The notes: generated by a model from the sequence alone, not told the origin. A DNA stretch of 64,000 nucleotides from Ctenosaura bakeri (GCA_948474755.1 CAOLHI010000080.1:617501-681500); one strand, 5' to 3'. Positions 33,434 to 43,640 are shown, numbered from the stretch's first letter. Made by a program: numbers and translations.

Positions 33434-33939
33434 AAGGAAGCTGTGCTGCTGAAGACAGTGTATTTATCTGTGTTATTTGTGTTACTCAAATAAATCTTAG
33501 TATACAAGCTGCAATATGTTCTCCTGTCAATTTCCTGATAGACCAAAGCTTAAGAATACTTATAGAGAATATTGATGTTGATCTGACTATTGGATGTAAG
33601 TTGGGAGTTTAAGTGACCAGCACAGAGACTCCTAGAACATCCAAACAGATTCAAACCAACAGGTATAAGGCAAAGAACCTTCGTTCTCCTACAAGTTATA
33701 GGGGTTGAGGAAATAAGCTTTCACCGCTGCTTTCCTCCAAACACCAGAATGCTATTTGTAAGTTGTTCGCCACCTCGATCCATATGGAGAGGTGGGATAC
33801 AAATAATAATAATAAAAAAACCGGAATGATGTTTAATGGGCTTCAGTAGTTCTATGGTAGATCTGGAGAGTCTTAGGTTGCTGTATAGGTAGTAAGGGAA
33901 TATCAATTTCTACAGTGTCCAAGAATAAACATGTATATT
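33434..33939. other. Non-coding stretch with an L2-like tail
   Basis: At 33755-33822, GTAAGTTGTTCGCCACCTCG ... GAGAGGTGGGATACAAATAA followed by AATAATAAT is the 3' tail of an L2-like LINE on the plus strand. No gene. Confidence 0.55.
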
Positions 33940-34160
33940 TATGTGCCTTCAAGTTTCCTGTTGACTTATTGCAACCACATGAGTTTCATTGAGTTTTCTT
34001 AGGCAAGGAATACTCAGAAGTGGTTTTACTGGTCCTATCCCTTGAAATATATCCTAGAACACCTAGTATTCATATGTGGTCTCCCATCCAGCTACTAACT
34101 AGGGCTGACCCTGCTTAGCTTCCAAGATCAGATAGGCTCTAGTGCCTTGCCTGCATTTGC
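33940..34160 (-). mobile_element. SINE with a 5S rRNA-derived head
   Basis: Minus-strand relative of 29541-29761. The left half is SINE tail and body (TATGTGCCTTCAAGTTTCCT and TTTTCTTAGGCAAGGAATAC). The right half is inverted 5S rRNA: TGGTCTCCCATCCAGCTACT, GGCTGACCCTGCTTAGCTTC and CAAGATCAGATAGGCTCTAG. The promoter boxes are better kept here than in the plus-strand copy. Confidence 0.87.
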
Positions 34161-35460
34161 AGCTTACGGGATGCCAGCTTTGGTCTGATAGATCAAAAAT
34201 CCCCTGAACTAGACTGAACCCTTAGACTACCACTAGCTTATCCCAGGCCACTTCCTCTGTTTGAAAGGAAAACAAGATAAAAGCAGCCAGAGATACATAT
34301 GCTGTTTGACAGCATAAACAGTGTGTGTTAAAAGTCTGAATAGAATCAATAACCTTATATAAATGCTGGCCACATTTGAACTCATAAAGCTTAGATCTTA
34401 ATATCCATCACTGAAAGACCTCAGTCTCATTTGCAGTACAGTGCTATTTATCTGAAAGGCAGATAAGACCTTCAAAGTCTCAATATCTGCATTTAAAATA
34501 GACACAGGCAATGTTAATAACGAAGAGCTAGAGAAGGAATAGCGCAGTTAATTCAATGGATCACTGAGCCTGACAGCTTCACTTATGGAAGTCTGCACAT
34601 CTCATCCATTGTTTTAAGCAAGGGTCCCACTTTAGTCTTCTGAGTGGACCATGACTGGAGAAGATTCAAGATTAAGTTGAAGAAAATTAGTGGTCAGAGT
34701 CCAGTTGGTTAGTCTCAACTGGAGATGTGAGGGTGTGGGGCAAAAAATGAGGAAAATATCTGACGAAGAAGAACAATTTTTCCCTTTTTTTCCCCTCCCC
34801 AAAGCCCTTTTTCCAGAAAAAACTAAGGGTTTTTTTTATGGATTTTGAAATATTTTCCTTCAAAATGAGATACAGGATATTTAACACAAGGTGTTCATAT
34901 ATTTACTCCAAAAAAAATTATTTCTAGGAAGACTTGTATGTTTAGCATCTGATCACTACAATTCCTGGTTTTGGTATCCTTTTCTCAGTTCCTTTTATGA
35001 GAATGAAAGCTTCATGTCAGCTTTACACTATGGAAGACTAGAGGAGACAAGTAATGTTCTCGTCTCACTAATGTTGATAGTTTCTTCTGATTTTTTTATT
35101 ACTTTTTATTATTTTATTATTATTATTCTTTTTTTAATTATTATTATCATTTGCCTGCCATTAATAAAGTGGCAAACAAAAGAGGTTCCTTCTAGTTCAA
35201 GACCCAGTAGCTCCATTTGTAACAAAAAATAAACTTTTTAAAAAGGGAATCTGTGTGTCTGGAATTGTCTCACTGAACTGTACTTTAAATATACCAAACA
35301 TAATAACTTTATGCCAAACAAAATTGTACTTGTTAATATTTATTTATGATATATTATATAACACAGAATGATTTCCGGTCTGAAAGCATGCTAGTATCAC
35401 TTGCCAGAATCCTGCAACAGCGATTTTGCTACATATATGTAACTAAGCAACTTCTCTGGA
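34161..35460. other. Non-coding stretch, nothing recognised
   Basis: AT-rich with a TTATTATT-rich tract at 35090-35150. Open frames are fragments of low-complexity sequence. Confidence 0.5.
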
Positions 35461-35625
35461 CCCGCCCCCCCCAACCTGATGGAAATGTCTTTCGACAGTT
35501 TTATCATCACTGGCAAATTGGACCTCCTTCTCCCCGTGTAGCTGATGCCCAGTAAAGTAATTTGGCAGGAAAGTTATGATTGTGGAAGTAATCAAAATCA
35601 TGATTAAGTAATAGCCATGAATACA
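35461..35625 (+). repeat. Interspersed repeat (family F), copy 2
   Basis: CAACCTGATGGAAATGTCTT, TGGACCTCCTTCTCCCCGTG and AGCTGATGCCCAGTAAAGTA match the copy at 16070-16270 in order. The right end runs to GTAATAGCCATGAATACAGA and is followed at once by family E. Confidence 0.65.
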
Positions 35626-35640
35626 GAACAAAGACCAAGA

Positions 35641-36045
35641 TTTAGGCCCTTTCCACAGCTTACCTATTTCCGGTGTCATCCCAGTGTTGTCCTGGTAGCA
35701 GCTTTGCTAGGATGAGAGTGTGGATGTGAATGCTCTCCTCCACACTGACTGGCTCCCTTCCAAAAGAAGCATGATGGATATGCCTCTTCCTTCCACAGAG
35801 CAGCTGAGCTCTTTCCCATGTTGCGCTGGGGCAGGAGGTACCTACATTGCATTTCTGGCACTTCCTCAGGCCAGGTAAGTGCAGGACAGTTGTGTGATCA
35901 CAGGTCATTTACAGGGAAAACACATCAGTGATTTAATCTATGATCATGCTGGCTGATGATGGAAGAAGGACAGGACTGCAACAACATCATGCAAAAGCAT
36001 TGTCGTGGTCCCACTCCTCTCCCATCCCCATGCAGGAACAACAAC
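35641..36045 (-). repeat. Interspersed repeat (family E), copy 2
   Basis: Reverse complement of the sequence at 27865-28248 along essentially its whole length, here lying between two pieces of family F. It is GC-richer than the flanks and does not code. Confidence 0.7.
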
Positions 36046-36055
36046 CTCCTGCAGA

Positions 36056-36100
36056 AAGGGACTTACTCATCCATAACTTTCATATTCATGATTGCTACTT
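36056..36100 (-). repeat. Inverted end piece of family F
   Basis: TTACTCATCCATAACTTTCA then TATTCATGATTGCTACTTAG is the reverse complement of the right end of family F (compare ACAGTTATGGATGAGTTAAT read in reverse at 62602-62640). Together with 35461-35625 it brackets family E with oppositely oriented family F ends. Confidence 0.5.
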
Positions 36101-36594
36101 AGTCATGTAGAACAGACCAATGAATCAACTACTGAATGGTGAGTTAACACATAGGTAAATCCATATGCTACTGTACACGCAACTAACAATAAGATTTAGG
36201 CCCACTGTATTTTAAGATACATTTTAGGCAGACGGGATTTAATTGAAGAATGTCTGATATAATTTTTCTGTTCCATCCTCTTCCTCCTACTCTTTTTTAT
36301 TTGTATGGTCTAACCTGATGAAGGGATACAAAGAACTTGCTAGTCTATACACTTCTGTGGCATTTTAGCTGAATAAAATTAATAGCAGAACCACTGAGGT
36401 AGACAGAGATATAGAACTAAAGCACAACCAGTGTGTCTGGGCTGGGCTCACAGGCTGGAATCACATCGTTAGATATTCCTTACACAAAATATTCTGTTTT
36501 GCTCAGCAAGAGTAGCTTAGAGACATGCTGGTACCCCCAACTGTTTTCTCACCAAGAATATCTCGAAGACATGCTAGTACTCCCAACTATTCCA
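36101..36594. other. Non-coding stretch
   Basis: A weak relic of the 'cttcatcagatg' type repeat lies at 36305-36385 (CTAACCTGATGAAGGGATAC). At 36500-36600 two similar phrases (AGACATGCTGGTACCCCCAA and AGACATGCTAGTACTCCCAA) form an imperfect 57-bp duplication. Confidence 0.5.
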
Positions 36595-36688
36595 GATGAG
36601 GTTAGCCCTCATCTGGAATACTGTGTCCAATTCTGTGCACCTCATTTCAAGAAGGATATTGACAAGCTGGAACATGTCCAGAGGAGGG

Positions 36689-37379
36689 CAGAGGTGGATC
36701 TAGTGTGGGGCAACTGGGGCATGTGCCCTGGGTGCCAATGTCAGGGGGGTGCAAAAAAGAGGAATCCCTTGCTTGCCCCCCTGCTGCTCACCCCATCAAC
36801 CCTCGCCCACCGCTTGCCTCACCCCTACTGCCACTCACCCATCCCACTTCTGTCCACCTCCAGTCTCCCCTCTCCTGCCCACTTCCTACCACTCACCCCA
36901 TCCACTTCCACTCGCCTCTCCCCTGTCCAGCACCACTGGCCCCATCCACTTTCCACTGGTTGACCCCGTCCACTTTCTGCCTCTCACCCTGCCCATTTCT
37001 GTCTGCCTGCTCACCCTGTCTCCTTTCTGCCACTTGCCCTGTCCACCTCCACTTGCCCCTCCCCTGCCCACTGCCACTCACCCCATCTACTTCTCCCACT
37101 TCCACCCACACTTGCTCGCCCCCTCCAACCTCCACTCGCCCCTCCCCATCCGCCACCAGACTGCTCATCCCACCCACTTCCACCACTCACCCCCTCCATG
37201 CTCGCTGCCTCTCGCCATGCTCACTCCCACTGCTCGCCAAGCCCACTTCCACACATTGCTCATCCCGCCCACCTGCAATCATCTCTCCTTTGCCTGCCAC
37301 TGCTTGCCCACTCACCACACCCACATCCTCTCACCCCGCCCCCTTGCCCTGGGCGCTGTTAAGGGTCAGTATGCCACTG
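36689..37379. mobile_element. Nonautonomous hAT-type transposon with C-rich interior
   Basis: A 691-bp insertion in CR1, bounded by a perfect 8-bp duplication GAGGAGGG (36681-36688 and 37380-37387). This length is characteristic of hAT transposons. The termini are short imperfect inverted repeats, CAGAGGTGGATC at the left and CAGTGGCATACT read inward from the right, fitting the hAT CAG-rule. Beyond about 36760 the interior is an irregular array of short phrases such as CCACTTCCACTCGCC and CTGCCCACTTCC, strongly C-rich on this strand. No transposase. Long open frames here (up to 240 codons) are proline/serine/histidine translations of that array. Confidence 0.88.
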
Positions 37380-37493
37380 GAGGAGGGTGACCAAAATGGT
37401 GAAGAGTCTGCATACCATGCCCTATGAAGAGTGACTTAGGGAGCTGGGGGTGTTTAGTCTGCAGAAGAGAAGGTTAAGAGGGAACATGATAGC

Positions 37494-38108
37494 TGTCAGG
37501 ACCCTGGCACTCCAGGACTCAAGCTCTGAGTCTGAACCAGAGGACTTCAAAGCCATGGAGCCTGCTGCACCAGCAGAGCCCACCCCAGAGGCTGCCATGG
37601 AGCCTTCTCCACAGCCCACCCCAGAGGCTGCCCTGGACACAGAGCCCTTGGCCCCAGTAGCCCCAGCAATGGAGCCAGGGGCTGCCTTAGACCCAGAGAT
37701 TCAAGAGCAGGTGCCTACTTACCAGCAGCATCGGGAGCAAAAGAGTGCTCTCAGAAGGTCAGAGCATTTAAATAGGAAACTCCAAGCAATCAAGCTCCAG
37801 CTGAGGTAGCACCTGGGTGAGGGCCTGCTTAATAAAAGCACTCACTCAGCCTTGGATCTTTGTTGGCTGACAACTGTCCATTCTGGGTGTGTCTGCTGGG
37901 CTTCTGGGGCTCTTGCTTCCTGACTGGCTGTGGAATAAGCTCCGTGGTACGTGGACTCTATTTGCTGTTTTGCCTGGCTGTGCAGTAACAGCCAGGAATA
38001 TCTTTGCTGCAAAAATCTCTTTAATTTACTGCTGAAGTAAAGCCCTTTGATTTATTGCCTGTCTGCCTTAGCTGGCTCTTGGCTGCCTGCCACACCTTGG
38101 CGCTGACA
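37494..38108 (+). mobile_element. Solo LTR inserted in CR1
   Basis: A 615-bp insertion starting TGTCAG and ending CTGACA, between ATAGC (37489-37493) and ATATC (38109-38113). This is a 5-bp target duplication with one change; ATAGC is also what the uninterrupted CR1 has here. A 5-bp duplication suits Ty3/gypsy or some endogenous retrovirus groups. A TATA-like TTAATAAAAG lies at 37829-37838, and the region upstream holds an open frame (37495-37809). 39313-39897 on the other strand is a probable relative. Confidence 0.82.
37495..37809 (+). other. Open frame in the U3 part of the LTR
   Basis: About 104 codons open from the first bases of the LTR to a stop about 20 bp before the TATA-like box. 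It is acidic and Pro/Ala/Glu-rich in the first two-thirds (SSSESEPEDF, EPTPEAAMEP repeats) and basic at the end (LRRSEHLNRKLQAIKLQLR). It has no LTR-internal ATG near its start. I recognise no domain. It might be the 3' end of an element gene that ran into the LTR, or a chance frame. A frame with a similar plan and position exists in 39581-39853 on the minus strand. Confidence 0.35.
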
Positions 38109-38425
38109 ATATCTATGTTTAAATATTTAAAGAAATGTCATGTTGAGGAGGCAGTGGATTTGTTTTCCACTGCTCCAGAGACTAGGACAAGGAGCAATGG
38201 ATTCAAACTGCAGGAAAAGAGATTCCATTTAAACCTTAGGAAGAACTTCCTGATGTTCAGAGTTGTTCAGCAGTGGAATATGCTGCCTCAGAGTGTGGCG
38301 GAGTCTCCTGGAGGTTTTTAAACAGAGGCTGGATGGCCATCTGTCTGGAGTGCTTTGATGTGGGTTCCTACATGGCAGGAGGTTGGCTCCTGTGGTCTCT
38401 TCCAATTCTGTGATTCCATTATTCA

Positions 38426-39312
38426 AACAAGCCCTGACAATTCCCATGCTATCAAGAGATAATGGGAGATGTCCAAAACGTCTGGAGTTTATTAGCTTTT
38501 GTATAGTTATTCTAGTTAACTTTCACACTGTCTTTGAATGTGTGGGAGCCCATTATCTAATATAGTAAAATTCAGTCACAGACACATCATGAAGGATCCC
38601 ATCACAGTATAGATTCCTATTACAGGCTTGCTGGCCTTCATAATAAGTGTGTGACAACACATGGAGAAATAGGGTGTACCCAACGTGAACTAAATAATCA
38701 ACACTTATTTTAAATTTTAGGATCAGACAAGCCTGTTGACAAAGGCCTAGGAATTGTACAGGCAGACAGAGCTACAATAACAGAGTTCTGTTGCTGTAGG
38801 TACTTCTACTGAAGCTACCACCCAAAGCCTACCTAAGCCAGAAAGAATGACAACTACAGCATTCTCATGGTCACAGGTGGATTGAGACAGGAAATTGGAG
38901 AAACTTTTCACAGTCCTGCCACAGGTGTTTCTCTCAGTACATCCTGTGATCAGGAGAGTGCTGCAGTCATCATTTGCCAGTGCCTAGATCTGCACCCCTC
39001 AGAAATCCTTCGTCTGGGGCACTGCCTGGCTTAAGAGGTAGTTTTGGGAGTTACATTCAGTTGTCAATGAGAATCCTGCAAGTTATAAGACCATAACTTT
39101 TGGCTTATGGCTTATGATGGCTTATGATCTCATAAATATTAAACAACCAGCCAACATTCTCAAATATGGTAGACTGAAATAGGTGCATCAGCAGAGCTTA
39201 GAGTGCGTGGAAAGGGGGAAGGAGGGGGCAGGGCAACAGTGTGGGGGCCGTGGCTGCAGTGTGTGGGGACATGGCCATGGTGCACAGGCGCGTGGCTATG
39301 AGTTAGGACACC
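38426..39312. other. Non-coding stretch
   Basis: Single-copy up to about 39180. From 39195 to 39312 the sequence turns G-rich (GGGGGAAGGAGGGGGCAGGG) next to the LTR-like block and may be part of that element. Confidence 0.45.
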
Positions 39313-39897
39313 TGTCAGGAATCTCTCCCTGCCGGGCTGTGGCCAGCAAGGGAGGAGAGAGGCCAGGAACACTTGGAGAGTCCAAATATACCAAACATCA
39401 GGAAAACACAAGCCAAGCCAGGTCAAGGTCCAGTCCAAAGGTTCAGGAGGCAGAGATCCATCTGGAGGGTTTCAGGGAGCAGGAGACACAAAGGTTGTGA
39501 GGGCTTGCTAATAATTTGCCGCAAGCAAGGAGCAGCCACGCCAGCAGACTTAAATAGCCCTTGTGAGCAGGTGCTGCTCGTTATTGTTTCCTTAGCCTAG
39601 TCCAAGCAGCCTCCCTTTCTGCAACCCATTTCAGCCATCTGAGTGATTGAGGGCTGATGGGCACAGCTGGCTGCAACTCCTCTGCATCACTGCTGGTTCC
39701 CTCTCCGTCACGAGCTGGTTTGGGCAACTCAGTCTCTGTTTGATCTTCCAGTGCAGAGGATGTTTGCAGGTTGACTTGCTCAGTCACTGGCTTGGCTCCC
39801 TGCACAATCAGTTGCTCACAGCAGCAGCATCTATTATAACACCCCAAACACATTGCCTCCTGGTGTGAACCACTCCCATCGCCCCCCCATCCCTACA
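39313..39897 (-). mobile_element. LTR-like element
   Basis: The left edge TGTCAGGAATCTC is the inverted CTGACA 3' end seen in the 37494 LTR. Read on the minus strand, a TATA-like CTATTTAAG lies near 39550. Downstream come GCTGCTCCTTGCTTGC-type phrases that parallel GGGCTCTTGCTTCCTGACTG of the other LTR. Upstream, an open frame ends about 30 bp before the TATA-like box, as in the other LTR. The right end near CCCTACA (39891-39897) is provisional and no target duplication was found. Confidence 0.6.
39581..39853 (-). other. Open frame in the U3 part of the second LTR
   Basis: Ninety codons: an acidic stretch (SSALEDQTETELPKPARD and SSDAEELQPAVP) followed by a basic C-terminus (WVAEREAAWTRLRKQ). 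The stop lies just upstream of the TATA-like box. Organisation parallels the frame at 37495-37809. No known domain is recognised. Confidence 0.35.
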
Positions 39898-40997
39898 TGA
39901 CTGAATAAGTGGACTCCTTTCATAGATGGCGCTGTTTCTGTTACTACTCCCATCTCCTACCACAGTTAGTCTTGGTCCACACAAAGTCTTAAAATAATCT
40001 GATATAGTAATTCCTGTGGCCATAGCGTGGTTACAACATGATTACATGTTACATTTTAGGCAGCTCTCCACTTTCTAGACGTTTTGTTGTACCAGTCCAA
40101 CACCTTGACTAGTGTCGTTGCAACCAGTCTCATCTGGTTTTCATCACATACAGTACTATGTTTGACAGTAAATTGCACGAGCTGCAATAGTGGAAGATCT
40201 AAAATTGCTGCTGTGAAAAAGGTCCAAGGAACATGGCTTTAACACAAGTCTTTTTTACCTGAGGTATTCTATTTGAGGAATGTCCAATTCCAAATGTAGC
40301 AAAGTGAGAAATTACATGCTCTAACAAATCAAAAATAAATGAGGTAATCCCATAAAGGTAAATTTACTGTTGTGTATAATTTACCATTTTTACCTTGTTT
40401 TCAATTGTCTTTTAGTCATCTTCATTCTAGGTGCCCATTCTATTTTATTATGCTAAACCCCATCTTCTGTCACATAAATAATGGTTAAAGATCTTAATAT
40501 TAAAGGCTCTAAGCTTTGAGGCCATATTTCAAGCTTTATTCAAGCCACATATTAATGGTGAAACTGAACACAGATCACTTTGTCATCATTACCTACGATC
40601 TCAAAAGTATAATACAATCTTTGCTATATCTGGCGAGAAAATACTTTGTTGTATTACACTGAGTTATGGAGATATATTGATAGTCTTAATATTTTGACAA
40701 AACAATAAAACCCAATATGCTAGCTCTTCAACACTTATCAGGTTATCAGTCCTGTTACTACAGCAACAACAAATTATGAAGATAAAGGTCTATTTATTGC
40801 ATTTCTTGAAGGGAATACTCATGCATTTATTTTAATCCTGATAAAAAGCCGATAGTCAGCATTCCCTACAATAATTTACTTTTAATATACAGTGCAGCCT
40901 TCTTCTGCTGGTATGAAAAACTGCACTGTAAACAGAACCATCCTTGTATCTTAAGGTGTGCACTTTCTCATATCATTTCATCACTTGCCACCAACCT
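39898..40997. other. Non-coding stretch, nothing recognised
   Basis: AT-rich and apparently single-copy. No open frame longer than about 70 codons and no repeat family seen. Confidence 0.5.
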
Positions 40998-41243
40998 TAT
41001 TGTTGTTGTGTGCCTTCAAGTTGCTTCTGACTTATGACGAGCCTAATGGTGAACCTATCATGAGGTTTTTTCCTATCATGGGGAAAGATTTGTTTAGATG
41101 GGATTTGCCTTTACCTTCCTGTGAGGCTGAGAAAGTGTGACTTGCCCTAGGTCACCCAGTAGGTTTTCATGGCTGATCAGGGATTTGAATTCTGATTTCC
41201 AGAATCATAGGCCAATGCTCAAACCACAACCTCACACGGGCTC
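40998..41243 (-). mobile_element. Sauria-type SINE
   Basis: Near full-length minus-strand copy: TTGTTGTTGTGTGCCTTCAA at the left, CTAGGTCACCCAGTAGGTTT in the core, and the head ending at CACAACCTCACACGGGCTCT. A short internal duplication CCTATCATG occurs at 41056 and 41072. Confidence 0.95.
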
Positions 41244-41345
41244 TGCCACTGACCTAGATCCTACAGAAATTATGACTGCATTGTACCCTGTTGTCCTTGC
41301 AATACCACTTTTAACTCTATGGTTCTGCCAAACATGAGATTTGGG

Positions 41346-41480
41346 TCTATTTCACACTTTCACTCAGTTATAGTACCTTAACGGCTATGGCAGCATCCTA
41401 TGGAATTTTGGGATTTCTACTTCAGGCAGGAATATTTAGAATTCTCTGCTAGAGAGCTCTAGTGCCTCACCTAAAAGTGC
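41346..41480. repeat. Half copy of another MITE-like repeat
   Basis: CACACTTTCACTCAGTTATA, GGCAGCATCCTATGGAATTT and TGGGATTTCTACTTCAGGCA run to AGAGAGCTCTAGTGCCTCAC. This resembles the left half of a foldback element related in layout to family A but with different termini. Confidence 0.5.
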
Positions 41481-42383
41481 TGAATGACATCGCTGTCAAA
41501 GGAGAATATACACAGGCTCATGTGGTCATGTTTGTAGAATAAAATTAAATCATTTATCATGGTGTCATGCTGTCCATCTCTTTGGCCTAAATCTTATAGG
41601 CTGGGTCTGTTGATGAAGAACATGGAAAGCAGAACAATGGGACCTCTTTTCCTTTACCCTGTGGCCTTCCACAGCAAAGAAACAGCTCTAGAGGGATTTG
41701 AAGCAAAGCAAGTTTTGAGGAGCCGTGGATGGGGGCTTAAATTCAGACTTTTCGTGTTCCACTCACCATGCAGAAACTGACAGATTTATTTATTTATTAG
41801 TCATTTATCAATGTAGGTAATATTTTGCCTCAGATTTTAATTAAAAAAACCCTCACAATTTCTATCTGAATTTCTCTCTATTTTAGTTGCCCTTACATCC
41901 TTCTTTTCAAAACGTAAGTCACATATCTCAAAAAATCAAGATGTTCTTCTTATAGTGTATATGTTAAACTGTAATGCTTCATTCTGTTCATTTTCATAGC
42001 TATCCTTTCCTGTGCAGGTCCATCATTAACTGAGGCCTGTCAATTGGATCAGGTAATTTCAGAAGTATGCTAAATCTGAAACAAGCAAATAAACAACCAC
42101 TCTGCTTTGGTCAGCAAGTCAGTGCAAACAATCTGAAAGCCCTCATGGCTGAATTCCAGGCAGCAATGAGAGAGCAGTTGAAAGATTAAGAAAAAGAATG
42201 GGAGTGGGCCTTCATCTGGCCATATTGTACCACTGGAACTAGAGAAAACTATATTTGTTCTCTCCAAGCCATTACTGCAATGATCAGAAGCCTGGCCCTT
42301 CTAATTTAACGGAAGGGACCTTGCCTGCATTTGGAGTGAGAAATATATACTTATGCTTGCAAGTGTGCAGATGAATGCACATA
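41481..42383. other. Non-coding stretch
   Basis: No gene or defined repeat. Short TTTATTTATTTATTA run at 41783-41798. Confidence 0.5.
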
Positions 42384-43014
42384 TGGTCATCGGAACCTAG
42401 CAGGATAGTCCAAGGGCTTACATAGGGTTAGGACTAGAAGCAGAAGCATGGTCCAGGCAGTCTGAGGTTGAAACGTGAAAAGCAGTCCTGAGCAGAGTGC
42501 AAACTAAGAAGGGAATTGCCAGAAAGGTACATGCCAAAGGTTTGAGATCCAGAAAGTCAGAGACATTAAATAAAGTCACAAGAATGTGCTAGAGGTGTTT
42601 ACCTGCAGCAAGAGAATGACCTGGACTGAGCTAATTTATTGCCAGCAGTAAATCATGCAACTGGCCTCATCAGCTCAGCATCTTATATATAAAGTGGAAC
42701 GGGGGTTTCCTGACCCCTTGCTCTCATTTACAACGATGTACAACATTCTACAAAGGGAGGGACTCTGCATACTCATCCTGGTGTGTAGCTGTTGCCTGGG
42801 ATGGACTGGGCTCTGCTTCTGCTGGTGCCAAGACAGGACTGCCAGCCTTCTCTTGCTTCATCCAAGGCCTGTTATTCTCCTCTTCTTCAGCCAAAGAAGC
42901 TTCCTTCACATAAGGCATGACAACTACCACCACTGGTAGTGTTCCTATTAATGATAGCTGATGTAGCATAAGGGAGGCTTCAAGAAGCCCAAATCTGCCT
43001 CAACCCTCAGTATA
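42384..43014 (-). mobile_element. LTR-like element, ends unresolved
   Basis: Read on the minus strand, the order is an acidic Pro/Glu-rich open frame (42748-42969: SLAEEEENNRPW, VLAPAEAEPSPSQ), then a stop. A TATA-like TATATATAAG follows near 42690, and then TCAGGACTGCTTTTC-type 3' sequence with phrases such as AGTCCAAGGGC and GGTCCAGGCAGTCTGAGG in the given strand. The layout parallels the LTRs at 37494 and 39313. I found no clean ends or target duplication. Confidence 0.45.
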
Positions 43015-43099
43015 GAAAAAAGTTGGGGAATGCCCTTGCCCCACTACAGTCCCCCCACCATATTAATGAGTTTGATTTTCACCTCCCCCATTCTTCTCC

Positions 43100-43640
43100 T
43101 CCCATTCTCTTGCTTTTTTCCAGGCATGGAGATGGAAGGCAAGCGTGCCTGGGCAAAAGACAAGGGAATGGCAAGAAAGGAAGGCATGCAAGCACCTTCC
43201 TTCTTCCCTTCAAAGTTCCCTCTCCCATTTTCTTGCTTTTTGTCCTGGTGGAAAATGTTGGAGAATGTGTGCCAAGGCAAAAGGCAAGGGTATGGGGGCT
43301 GAAGATATGCATGTACCTTTCTTCTTCCCTCTGGAACGCCACCTCCCAATCCCTTGCCTTTTGCCTGGCATGAAGAATGCACACAGAAGCAAAAGACAAG
43401 GGAATGGAGAGAAGCATGAGCACACCTTCTTTTTTCCTCTAGAGCTCCCCCCATTCCTTTGCCTTTTGCCCCAGTGGAAACACAGGCTGAAACTAAAGGC
43501 AAGGAAATGGTGGGGAGGGACACATGTACCTTCCTTCTCCCCTCTGGAGCAGCCCCCTCTCATTTCCTTGCCTTTTGCCCAGCAAGGAGAAGGAAGGTTA
43601 ATGTGCCAGGGCAAAAGTGAATGGGAGGGGCGAGCCCCAG
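43100..43640. repeat. Palindromic minisatellite, about five units
   Basis: The phrase GCAAAAGRCAAGGGAATGG recurs at about 43152, 43276, 43389, 43494 and 43608, a spacing of 105-123 bp. Between them recurs its reverse complement, CCAATCCCTTGCCTTTTGCC type, near 43095, 43220, 43346, 43455 and 43561. Each unit thus carries both arms of a hairpin. Open frames of 130-190 codons run through all units on both strands, but repeats shared between frames explain them. Confidence 0.85.

Larger units (their letters stand above)
36595..38425 (+). mobile_element. CR1 LINE 3' fragment split by two later insertions
   Basis: Three CR1 pieces, 36595-36688, 37380-37493 and 38109-38425, join into one continuous 3' part of a plus-strand CR1. 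The first encodes the HLEYCVQF region and ends within CATGTCCAGAGGAGGG. The second continues from GGTGACCAAAATGGTGAAGA to AACATGATAGC. The third continues from TATGTTTAAATATTTAAAGA to the 3' UTR near CAATTCTGTGATTCCATTAT. The interrupting elements are described separately. The copy is defective and older than both insertions. Confidence 0.93.

Noticed and set aside
36433..36963. 176-codon open frame with a reverse-transcriptase-like middle
   Set aside because: It is a chimera of unique sequence, a CR1 piece and the C-rich insert; the reading frame has no biological continuity.
36705..37427. 240- and 213-codon proline/serine/histidine-rich open frames
   Set aside because: They are two frames of the same C-rich array inside a hAT-type element. 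Low-complexity sequence lacking T- and A-rich stop codons explains their length.
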